DNA of 64,000 bases from Leptolyngbya sp. FACHB-8 (GTDB lineage Bacteria > Cyanobacteriota > Cyanobacteriia > Elainellales > Elainellaceae), in contig NZ_JACJOO010000084.1 in assembly GCF_014695575.1 (NCBI RefSeq), forward strand, positions 62,001-126,000. Reading direction: 5' to 3'. A program made the translations under genes and the position numbers. Numbering within the stretch: the first letter of the stretch is position 1; every line of letters begins with the position of its first letter. The notes beneath the pieces were generated by a model. The model was not told the DNA's origin and did no database searches. It saw nothing but the letters and a program-made list of their open reading frames with translations. Below, in pieces: positions 1 through 6,982 of the stretch.

Positions 1-97
1 TAGTATGCATAGCCTATTTTAATAATAGTTAGACGATACATAACACTAAGAGCAACATGAGAAGAAAATACAACTGTATATTAAAAACACATTACAC

Positions 98-560
98 TTA
101 CATTTGACCCCGCAGTTTCTCTGTTAAAGCTTTGAGAGTCAGACTTATGTTCTGAATGAACAGCACAACAGATGCTACAAGACATATCAAGCTAACAGTG
201 AATAGTATGATAATGATGCCTTGAAGATCAATATTTACAAAAAAGGTTGTGAATAGAGCTATAACCAGCAAACTCACAAAAAGAGTACTGCCGAGGGCGA
301 TGGCAAGTAGAAGAATGCGCGATCGCCCATATAAAATACGGATTTGCGTCTTACAGCGATGAGTCTGTTCATCAAAATCAGTATTTTCAGATTGTTTCAA
401 CAAGAGCTGAATACAGCCAGTGGTATGTGCAAACCGATTCGTCATGGAGAGGATCAGTAAACCCAATCCCCGATACAAGAACAACCGGTGAAATGGCAGT
501 TTGTAAGACCTGAGTTAAAGCACTCTGCTGAAGTTCCAGCAGAAATACCCCTTGTACACG
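98..560 (-). pseudogene. DUF2721-type membrane protein gene broken by a frameshift
   Basis: The intact part (98-484, first usable codon TTG) encodes LLILSMTNRF, then a basic RILYGRSR segment and two hydrophobic helices, the pattern of the small cyanobacterial DUF2721 membrane proteins. The family normally begins with a hydrophobic stretch ending in SG-G-LLLS-TNR. That missing beginning is present immediately upstream but in another frame: reading the minus strand from about 560 to 462 gives LQTAISPVVLVSGIG, which would join LLILSMTNR if one base were removed from the AAA run at 459-461. I see no ATG start in the upstream frame. So this is a disrupted gene, or a one-base sequencing error. Function of the family is unknown. 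Confidence 0.65.
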
Positions 561-670
561 TTGCTTTATATCTTTCGTTCATAGCAAAGCGTAACGTCTA
601 TTCAAGGTTCACTATGAGCGGCAGGCCAAAATTAAGGTTTCACGCATTTTCGAATAGTGTTTTAGCCATA

Positions 671-717
671 TAATGGAGTGTGGAAGAGGTATTTCGTACC
701 TCTTCCACACTCCATTA
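671..717. terminator. 21-bp perfect hairpin downstream of ppk2
   Basis: Arms 671-691 and 697-717 are perfect inverted repeats with a TTTCG loop. It lies 14 bases past the ppk2 stop codon on the minus strand. There is no T-run on either side, so it may act as a transcript-end or processing hairpin rather than a classical intrinsic terminator. Confidence 0.6.
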
Positions 718-730
718 CATGTTTAGTTTA

Positions 731-1633
731 TTACGGTTCTTGTTCCAAAAGCTGTTTTGCTTCTGCCAGTGTGATCTTCTGAGCTGCTGTCACTTCGGGA
801 TAGGCCAACCCAAGATTTGCCAGGTTTTCGTGAATGATAGCGCCCACAATGAGCCGTGTATACCATTTGCGATCGGCAGGGATGATATACCACGGTGCCC
901 ATTCCGTACTCGTGTTATTAAAAACATCCTCGTAGGCATCCATGTACTTATCCCACAATTGGCGCTCTTTAACATCAGCAGCAGAAAACTTCCAGTTCTT
1001 CTCAGGTAGCTCTAACCGTTTCATGAAACGTTCCTTTTGTTCCTCCTTCGAAACATTGAGAAAAAACTTCAGGATAACAACGCCATTGTTCACTAAATAT
1101 TTCTCGAAGTTATTGATCTCCTCAAAGCGCTGCTTCCAGACCTTACTGCTTTCCTTAAGGGACGCAGGTAGTTGTTGCCGTTCCAATAACTCTGGATGAA
1201 CGCGCACCACTAACACTTCTTCGTAATAGGAACGGTTGAAAATACCAATTCTGCCGCGCTCAGGAACCGCTTTGGAGTACCGCCACAGGTAATCGTGATC
1301 CAGCTCTTCAGCAGAGGGTTGTTTAAAGCTAAACACCTGGCATCCCTGAGGGTTAACTCCTGACATAACATGCTTGATGGTGCCGTCTTTTCCTGCTGCA
1401 TCCATAGCCTGAAAGATGCAGAGCAAAGCATAGGTGTTCTGTGCATAGAGTTTGTCTTGAAACTCTGCTAGCCGCTCGATGCTCGCTTTTAAGACCTCGG
1501 GCGATCGCTCCTTCAACTCTTTTTTGTCTATCCTGATATCCTTATACTCAAAATTATTCAAATATCGAGGGTCAAAATCTTTTAGTTTTATTTTAGAGTT
1601 CGGCTTAACAATAAACGGTTCAAACAAGCTCAT
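731..1633 (-). CDS. ppk2: Polyphosphate kinase 2 (polyphosphate:nucleotide phosphotransferase)
   Basis: A 300-residue soluble PPK2-family protein that transfers phosphate between polyphosphate and nucleotides. Walker A lies in QAMDAAGKDGT (about residues 76-85). The second conserved block is FNRSYYEEVLVVRVHP (about 132-147). The lid region contains FMKRLELPEKNWKFS and is followed by the conserved W-PWYIIPADRKWYTR tail. The length is typical of single-domain PPK2. The open frame extends 70 codons upstream, but that segment is not family-like; ATG at 1633 gives the expected N terminus MSLFEPF. It follows the RluA-like gene by 110 bases on the same strand and ends at the 671-717 hairpin. The direction (nucleotide or polyphosphate synthesis) cannot be read from sequence. 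Confidence 0.92.
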   Translation of the reverse strand: MSLFEPFIVKPNSKIKLKDFDPRYLNNFEYKDIRIDKKELKERSPEVLKASIERLAEFQDKLYAQNTYALLCIFQAMDAAGKDGTIKHVMSGVNPQGCQVFSFKQPSAEELDHDYLWRYSKAVPERGRIGIFNRSYYEEVLVVRVHPELLERQQLPASLKESSKVWKQRFEEINNFEKYLVNNGVVILKFFLNVSKEEQKERFMKRLELPEKNWKFSAADVKERQLWDKYMDAYEDVFNNTSTEWAPWYIIPADRKWYTRLIVGAIIHENLANLGLAYPEVTAAQKITLAEAKQLLEQEP

Positions 1634-1743
1634 AGTTTTCCTCTCACTCTTCCGCCAAAGATTCGGAAAATGATTTAAGCTCAGCCTAATCCTATTTACA
1701 TAGAAAACCCTTCTACAAAAGGGTGTATTGAGTGGCAGTCTCA

Positions 1744-2691
1744 TTAACTCAGTACATCTGGCGGGGGGGCACAAAAGTGCAGGACGTTGCCCGTACGAGG
1801 ATGTGGAACTGTGAGGCGATAAGCATGCAAGTAATAGCCACAATCTCCAGGGAAAGGAGAACGTTCAGCTTTGCCGTTTCCAAAAGAATGGCCGCTGTCA
1901 TACGGCACTCCCCCAACTCCATAAAGGGGATCACCAACCAATGGATAACCTGCTGCTGCCAGATGAATACGAATTTGATGGGGTCGTCCCGTCCGAATCG
2001 TCACCTCCACCAACGTCTGGTCAGAAGCACGACGAACTATCTGAACTTCACTGTGGGCAGGCTTACCCTCAGGGCTAGCCGCATATACATAGCCCAGAAT
2101 TGAATGGGGAACCTTGCCAATCGGATACGTAAGGATAGTGTGGTTATCCAGAGCACTCGCCCCAATTAACGCTCGATAGGTTTTGCGCAAGCCTGAAGAC
2201 TGATCAGTTTTTAGGGTAGATTCGCGCATCTGTCGGGCCAGATAGCGACGGGCAAGGGGCGATCGCGCCAACAACATTAACCCTGAAGTTCCCCGGCCCA
2301 ATCGATGCACCGGTATGGGCGGCGCATCAGGATAGCGCTGTTGCAGTTGCCAGAGCAATGTATGCTCCAGAAAGCCGCCCCCCGGCATGACAGGAAGCCC
2401 CGAGGGTTTGGCAATCACCAATAAATCCTCGTCTTCATAGAGCACATCAAAATGCAACGGCACCTCTTCCTCCTCCCAGGGAGGCCGATGATACGCGAGC
2501 CATTGCCCCGGTTGCAGCAACATTTCTGCCGTTGCAACTACCCCATTCACAAAAATTTGGCCCGCATGAATTCGCTCCGCCCATTCCTCTCGAGTGGAAT
2601 GGCGGTAATGCTGCGCGTAGTAATCCAACAAAGATTGGCCTGCGCTGTCAGCATTCACTTGTTCGCGATAAATCCAACCGTTGTTTAGCAA
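1744..2691 (-). CDS. RluA-family pseudouridine synthase-like protein with altered catalytic motif
   Basis: The 315-residue protein has an N-terminal S4-like segment (HAGQIFVNGVVATAEMLLQPG, residues 42-62) and the pseudouridine synthase core. Family blocks seen are YEDEDLLVIAKPSGLPVMPG (85-104), PVHRLGRGTSGLML (127-140), RKTYRALI and the C-terminal GRPHQIRIHLAAAGYPLVGDPLYG. In RluA enzymes the catalytic motif is HRLDR-TSG, whose Asp is essential; here residue 132 is Gly. I recall a plant/cyanobacterial RluA subgroup with the same HRLGR motif, so this may be a subfamily trait and not decay. An RNA modification or RNA-binding role is inferred; catalysis is uncertain. Same strand as ppk2, 110 bases upstream of it. 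Confidence 0.85.
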   Translation of the reverse strand: MLNNGWIYREQVNADSAGQSLLDYYAQHYRHSTREEWAERIHAGQIFVNGVVATAEMLLQPGQWLAYHRPPWEEEEVPLHFDVLYEDEDLLVIAKPSGLPVMPGGGFLEHTLLWQLQQRYPDAPPIPVHRLGRGTSGLMLLARSPLARRYLARQMRESTLKTDQSSGLRKTYRALIGASALDNHTILTYPIGKVPHSILGYVYAASPEGKPAHSEVQIVRRASDQTLVEVTIRTGRPHQIRIHLAAAGYPLVGDPLYGVGGVPYDSGHSFGNGKAERSPFPGDCGYYLHAYRLTVPHPRTGNVLHFCAPPPDVLS

Positions 2692-2787
2692 AATTGTCCG
2701 ACAGGAGAGGCTAAGACACCCGGTGTTTTGAGCAACATCTGGAGTCTTGGGGATGTAGACTCAATTTTAGAAGGTTACTTGAGCGCC

Positions 2788-3633
2788 ATGGGAAACTGGG
2801 ATTTTGCAAATCGGATGGCCGTGATCGCCACAATGCATCGCAAAGAGGAGGCGATCGCCCCTATTCTTCACCAACTCGGCATCCAAACCCGAGTCCCTCA
2901 AGCTTTTAACACCGACCAATTTGGCACCTTTACTCGCGATATCAAGCGGCCTGCGGACCAATTGCAAACCGCAAAACTCAAAATCCAACAGGCATTGGAA
3001 TTGACCGGCGAAACTCTGGGCATTGCCAGCGAAGGCAGCTTTGGCCCCCACCCCTTTCTGCCCATGCTTCCCCTGAACCGTGAACTGGTGGTGCTGGTGG
3101 ACCAGGAGAGTGGACTGGAACTGGTGGGAGAAGCAACCTCCACCGAAACCAACTTCAGCCACGCCAGTATTACCAACCTGGAGCAAGCCTGGGAGTTTGC
3201 CCGGAAAGTTGGCTTCCCTTCCCACGGGTTGGTGGTAATGCCTGAGCCGGAAAGCTCTGAACATATCTATAAAGGCATTACAGACGAAACAGAATTAGAG
3301 GAACTGGCGGGATGGATGCTGGCCAGGTTTGGGCAGATCCACCTTGAAACCGACATGCGGGCCATGATGAACCCGACACGAATGGGGGCGATCGCCCAGG
3401 CCACCCAGGATCTTGTCCGCAAACTCCAGCAGCACTGTCCTCAATGTGACTATCCCGGCTTTGATGTGGTGCAACGGAAACCAGGCTTACCCTGCGGTCT
3501 CTGTGGCATGCCAACCGAACTTCCTGTCACAGCAATCTACCAATGCAAACAATGCCAATTTACTCAGGCTAAACCTGATCCCACCTCTCCCGATGTGGCC
3601 GATCCCGCCCAGTGTCCCTATTGCAATCCCTAA
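2788..3633 (+). CDS. DUF6671-like protein with C-terminal zinc ribbons
   Basis: The protein is 281 residues from the ATG at 2788; an in-frame TTG at 2728 would add 20 residues. The N-terminal half starts with a conserved-looking MAVIATMHRKEEAIAPIL and contains GIASEGSFGPHP. The C-terminal 70 residues hold four CxxC pairs (C217/C220, C236/C239, C253/C256, C276/C279), enough for two zinc ribbons. This matches cyanobacterial proteins I remember as DUF6671, whose function is unknown. The stop codon TAA (3631-3633) is also the left target duplication of a MITE-like element that begins at 3634. Confidence 0.7.
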   Translation: MGNWDFANRMAVIATMHRKEEAIAPILHQLGIQTRVPQAFNTDQFGTFTRDIKRPADQLQTAKLKIQQALELTGETLGIASEGSFGPHPFLPMLPLNRELVVLVDQESGLELVGEATSTETNFSHASITNLEQAWEFARKVGFPSHGLVVMPEPESSEHIYKGITDETELEELAGWMLARFGQIHLETDMRAMMNPTRMGAIAQATQDLVRKLQQHCPQCDYPGFDVVQRKPGLPCGLCGMPTELPVTAIYQCKQCQFTQAKPDPTSPDVADPAQCPYCNP

Positions 3634-3676
3634 GAAGATTTCCAAATAATGGGGATATTGTTTCTCAGAAATCTCC
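3634..3676. mobile_element. 43-bp deletion derivative of the 101-bp MITE-like family
   Basis: The ends (GAAGATTTCC at left, GAAATCTCC at right) and the inner segment AAATAATGGGGATATTG match the 101-bp element at 44311-44411. Exactly 58 bp, the hairpin arm and loop, are missing. The junction falls at TTTCC, present on both sides of the lost segment in the full copy. Flanking TAA triplets (3631-3633 and 3677-3679) fit the 3-bp target duplication of the other copies. Confidence 0.8.
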
Positions 3677-3678
3677 TA

Positions 3679-3777
3679 AGGATCATGCATTTAATAACCT
3701 GTAATTCTTTTTGTGGGAGTGGCGGCAGAGCCGCCACTCCCACAAAAAGAATTACAGGTTGTTTTGTTTGTGATCCT
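3679..3777. repeat. Long hairpin with 31-bp perfect stem inside AGGATCA inverted ends
   Basis: Arms 3696-3726 and 3730-3760 are perfect 31-bp inverted repeats with the loop AGA. AGGATCA (3679-3685) and TGATCCT (3771-3777) form outer inverted ends. No target duplication was seen, so mobility is only suggested. Confidence 0.7.
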
Positions 3778-3780
3778 GTT

Positions 3781-3811
3781 GAAAAGGGTATGGCTGTGCC
3801 ATACCCTTTTC
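3781..3811 (-). terminator. Hairpin after the ABC-2 permease gene
   Basis: A 14-bp perfect stem (3781-3794 and 3798-3811) with a TGT loop. On the minus strand it follows the permease stop codon (3820) by 9 bases and its 3' arm ends in CCCTTTTC, so it is a likely terminator. Confidence 0.7.
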
Positions 3812-3819
3812 AGTTTGTC

Positions 3820-4620
3820 CTATGCGCCCATACCGGAGTATTGCCGTAATCCCAAGCGCCATAACCAGCGATTGAGCCCGAGAAATATCAGGAACCAGAG
3901 GATTGTCATGCCAAACCCCTGGAGGACATTGACGGGCATGCCGACCAATAAGCTAGCGGGAAAATTAATCATGTAAGGAAATGGAGTCCACTGTACAACG
4001 GTACGCACCACGGGTGGAAACATTTCTAGAGGGGCAATTAACCCAGACAAGAAGAGATAAAACAACAACCAAAACTGCTCGATCGCACTGGCCCGTTCCA
4101 TCCAAAAAGCCAGCATCGAGAATGTGTACTGCATCATAAAGCGCAAAGCAAAGGCCATAAGAATGGCGACCATTGCAAGGCAGAAAGAGATGGGATCAGG
4201 AATCCAAAACGCCTGCGGATAGATCAGGAAAAATAAGCCAATTAAGAAGATGGCGAAAGGTATACGAGCAAACCGCTCAGCGAAGTGCGTCGCAAAATAA
4301 TGCCACCCTGGATCTAACGGTTGCAGCAGACGGAAGGAGAGCCGCCCTTCCACCACTTCTCGTTCAAAATCCCAAATAACCCAGACTACAGTAAACTGCC
4401 GTACCAGAAATACCGCTAAAAAGTAGCGAACAAAGTCGACCGGCGTCAGGCCAAATTGGCCTCCCTGAGCCGCTTCCATCCAGACTCCCATCAGAATCAG
4501 GGGAAGCGACCCCGAAAGTACCCACAGGATTAACTCAGCCCGGTACTCCACCATGTAGGCGTAGTAGACCGAAAGGAGCGTCCCAGTCTTACTCAGAATG
4601 GAGCGAACGAACGACCCCAT
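3820..4620 (-). CDS. ABC-2 family transporter permease
   Basis: A 266-residue inner-membrane protein with about six hydrophobic helices. It has the FEREVVEGRLSFRLLQPLDP loop after the second helix that I associate with the COG4587/DUF990 class of ABC-2 permeases, subunits of uncharacterised exporters. No ATPase or partner permease is in this window, so the substrate is unknown. ATG at 4620 was preferred to an in-frame TTG at 4632. It starts 4 bases after the glutaredoxin stop codon, so the two genes should be co-transcribed. Confidence 0.82.
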   Translation of the reverse strand: MGSFVRSILSKTGTLLSVYYAYMVEYRAELILWVLSGSLPLILMGVWMEAAQGGQFGLTPVDFVRYFLAVFLVRQFTVVWVIWDFEREVVEGRLSFRLLQPLDPGWHYFATHFAERFARIPFAIFLIGLFFLIYPQAFWIPDPISFCLAMVAILMAFALRFMMQYTFSMLAFWMERASAIEQFWLLFYLFLSGLIAPLEMFPPVVRTVVQWTPFPYMINFPASLLVGMPVNVLQGFGMTILWFLIFLGLNRWLWRLGLRQYSGMGA

Positions 4621-4624
4621 TGGT

Positions 4625-4891
4625 TTAAGCAACCCCTTCCAATAGGGAATCTAGCTTACCTCGGGAGTTCAGCGCGTGGATGTCATCGCAACCACCAATG
4701 TGCTGGTCATCGATAAAAATTTGGGGAAGAGAGCGACGCCCGTGAGACCGTTCGGCCATCTTGGCGCGAGCAGTCTCATCACCGTCAATGCAGTATTCGG
4801 TGTACTCTACCCCTTTCTTATCCAATAGCGCCTTGGCGCGAATGCAGAAGGGGCACATGCTCCAGGTGTAAATTTCGACTTTGGCGGCCAT
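4625..4891 (-). CDS. grxC: Glutaredoxin, GrxC type (dithiol)
   Basis: The 88-residue glutaredoxin reduces disulfides and glutathione mixed disulfides in the cytosol. The active site is CPFC (C13/C16, after YTWSM). SLPQIFI supplies the cis-Pro and GGCDD the glutathione-binding turn, all in the normal order. ATG at 4891 is preceded by GGGAGG at a good distance; the longer frame from 4915 has no support. It is the first gene of a tight pair with the ABC-2 permease. The pairing does not by itself reveal a shared function. Confidence 0.95.
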   Translation of the reverse strand: MAAKVEIYTWSMCPFCIRAKALLDKKGVEYTEYCIDGDETARAKMAERSHGRRSLPQIFIDDQHIGGCDDIHALNSRGKLDSLLEGVA

Positions 4892-4957
4892 TGTCAGTCC
4901 TCCCAAGCAACACATTTATATTTCTTAATTTTATCGCAATCACCCATGCTGACAGGT

Positions 4958-5000
4958 CAAAAGGAGAGAGCCGGGGTGAAGCCTCTACTCTCTCCTTTTG
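4958..5000 (-). terminator. Hairpin after the PPC-domain gene
   Basis: CAAAAGGAGAGAG (4958-4970) pairs perfectly with 4988-5000, with a 17-base loop. It lies between the stop of the PPC-domain gene (5138) and the grxC start, and the minus-strand arm ends in TTTTG. Confidence 0.55.
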
Positions 5001-5137
5001 GTTCTAGTGTTTCAACTACCCTTTAGGGGGGAAATTTAATTTCTCGTACGACATCATACGAAAAATAAGCCGTTAGTCTCTCAAGTCTTACCGGAGAAAA
5101 GCTGAAGTTTCTCGCGAAAACTCTAAAATAGCCAGGA

Positions 5138-5608
5138 TTATCGGCAGGGCTCATCGGCAGAACGCAGGCGATTTACGTTCAGCGTGAACTCACCCTGCCC
5201 CTGCCCACCAAACGGGCTCACCCGGACAATATAGTTACCGGGTTGGGTAATGCGTGCAAATAGCAAAGAATTGGTGGAGCCATCGGGACCATCATCATTC
5301 TGACCAATGGCGGTGCCATCCGGGGCAATCAGCGTCAGGATGGTGTCGAATTGATCAGATGTTAAGTCCATCACGACCTGATCCCCCTCCTCAAAGGAAA
5401 CCAGATAATCTCGCGCAAACCCACCACTGCCAGTGGGAATGTCCTCTGTAGATAGGGTATCGGTAACTTGGTTGTTACTGGGCAACGGTAGCGGATTGTA
5501 GACCGGACTACGCTGAGCGTGAGCATCCACAGCAGTCAGAGCCAGGGTTAAAGCAGTTCCCAGCAGAATCAGCGGCCCTCTGACCGCTCGCACAACAGAT
5601 TGGCTCAT
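5138..5608 (-). CDS. Secreted protein with a pre-peptidase C-terminal (PPC) domain
   Basis: The 156-residue product has a signal peptide (basic RAVRGP, hydrophobic LILLGTALTLALTAV, likely cleavage after DAHA). A single PPC-like beta-sandwich follows, recognised by VSFEEGDQVVMDLTSDQFDTIL, then APDGTAIGQNDDG and PGNYIVRVSPFGGQG. PPC domains are usually attached to secreted peptidases; here there is no catalytic domain, so it is a stand-alone secreted or periplasmic domain. ATG at 5608 was chosen because it directly precedes the signal peptide. No obvious ribosome binding site. Function unknown. Confidence 0.8.
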   Translation of the reverse strand: MSQSVVRAVRGPLILLGTALTLALTAVDAHAQRSPVYNPLPLPSNNQVTDTLSTEDIPTGSGGFARDYLVSFEEGDQVVMDLTSDQFDTILTLIAPDGTAIGQNDDGPDGSTNSLLFARITQPGNYIVRVSPFGGQGQGEFTLNVNRLRSADEPCR

Positions 5609-5789
5609 AGAAGTTTCACACCACACAAGCTTGAGATGAATTGCGTTCATTATGACTGGGCGATCGCCCATCCCTGCCAGATTATGAAATAACTTCAGAA
5701 AGCGCAACAACTCAAGCGTTTACAAGCCTCACCCTATCTCTATGGGCAGCAGTCATGCCTCCCATACTTATCTCTTGTACCGGAGCGGC

Positions 5790-5853
5790 CCCAACCCCAA
5801 AACCCTGATTTTGCTGTCGCACGGCAACGAGACATCAGGATTCTGGGGTTTGG
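5790..5853. repeat. Imperfect long inverted repeat upstream of dps
   Basis: The arm beginning CCAACCCCAAAACCCTGAT pairs imperfectly with the complement of ATCAGGATTCTGGGGTTTGG. The core TGTCGC-ACGGCA resembles that of the palindrome at 32388-32444, so the two may be distant copies of one repeat. The rest of the 5609-6166 spacer shows no supported gene. Confidence 0.5.
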
Positions 5854-6166
5854 TGCTAGATATGAATATACCCACAGAGAATAATGTTGCAAAACGTACT
5901 CGTTATGAGTATGATTTAGAAGAAGGGGTGAGTGACAGCTATCGAGCAAAACTTCCTCTTCAGAATGCTCAGGACCTCAGCCGTTGCCAGAGAGGCTACC
6001 GGGCACAACAACTCAAACTTAATGCCAGGCAACGGTATAGAGCCGAAATTTCATTTTTTCTTGCGTTTTGAGAGTAGAGCGGGTGATAGACAAATCATCC
6101 CAGACGATGGATTTAGACCATTGCAACCTGCATCCACACAATGTGCAAACTAAGGAGCACGTAACT

Positions 6167-6646
6167 ATGACAACGACATTAGATCTCAAGCAAGCAGAAT
6201 TGGTCAAAGCGTTGAATCGTCAGCAAGCCAATACCCTGGTTGCCTACCTTAACTACAAAAAATACCACTGGCTCACCTTTGGTCCCTTTTTCCGAGATTT
6301 GCACCTGCTGTTCGAAGAGCACGGCACCGAAGTTTTCGCCATGCTGGATGAACTGGCCGAGCGCAGCTTGATGATTGATGGTTCCCCTGTGGCTGACCCT
6401 ACGGATTACCTCACGACCGCTACCGTTACCCCTTCCAGCGGCAAGCTGTCTGTGAAGCAGATGGTGGAGGAGGCGATCGCCACTCACGAACACATCATTG
6501 ACGAAATGCACAAAGACGCAGACGCCGCTGCCACCGCAGGCGACATTGGAACGGCTGACCTCTACACCCGTCTCGTACAGGTTCACCAGAAGCACCGCTG
6601 GTTCCTGAAGGAAATTGTGAAGAAAGGGGACGGTTTGCTGGCATAG
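6167..6646 (+). CDS. dps: Dps-family ferritin-like DNA-binding/iron-storage protein
   Basis: A 159-residue four-helix ferritin-like protein of the Dps family, which oxidises and stores iron and protects DNA from peroxide as a dodecamer. The inter-subunit ferroxidase residues are all present with classical spacing: H34, H46, D61 and E65 (offsets 12, 27 and 31, as in E. coli Dps). The N terminus is short and not basic, so direct DNA binding is not obvious. ATG at 6167 has AAGGAG upstream; the longer frame starting at 6068 is not family-like. A strong terminator lies about 150 bases downstream (6793-6821). Probably monocistronic. Confidence 0.92.
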   Translation: MTTTLDLKQAELVKALNRQQANTLVAYLNYKKYHWLTFGPFFRDLHLLFEEHGTEVFAMLDELAERSLMIDGSPVADPTDYLTTATVTPSSGKLSVKQMVEEAIATHEHIIDEMHKDADAAATAGDIGTADLYTRLVQVHQKHRWFLKEIVKKGDGLLA

Positions 6647-6792
6647 AGGAGCCTGGGACAAATAGCTTCCCCCAAATGGGGGACATGAACAATCACCTAG
6701 TTGGCTCCTCTGGTTGAACGAGGTACCCCCAGGGGGTGCCTTCGTATATTGAATATGGAAGTTGACTCCTGATTAGCCTGATTAAGGCAACT

Positions 6793-6829
6793 AGTAGGAG
6801 CGAGGGGGGCTCGCTCCTACTTTTGTTTT
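6793..6829 (+). terminator. Intrinsic terminator after dps
   Basis: A 12-bp stem (6793-6804 and 6810-6821) with a G-rich loop, followed by TTTTGTTTTT. It is a textbook intrinsic terminator on the plus strand. The rest of the 6647-6982 spacer holds two short G/C hairpins and no gene. Confidence 0.85.
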
Positions 6830-6982
6830 TAAAGAGACCTCAATCCAATATGGGGAACAAGTCGTAGGGCAAACAAATCGATTAGGATATGGAGAATGCG
6901 ATCGCCCCGACTTTTTCCGAAATTGCGATCGTCCCGACTGTATCCAGTGTGAGCCATCATCCTGTCCCATCCCTACCTAAGC

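Noticed and set aside
680-1009. Plus-strand frames opposite ppk2
   Set aside because: They are shadows of the well-supported minus-strand gene.
3634-3676. 3.6-kb region as an independent small repeat
   Set aside because: Alignment with 44311-44411 shows that it is a deletion form of the 101-bp element.
5742-6071. A 109-codon plus-strand frame upstream of dps
   Set aside because: It starts in an imperfect palindrome, has no ribosome binding site and its peptide has no family-like features.
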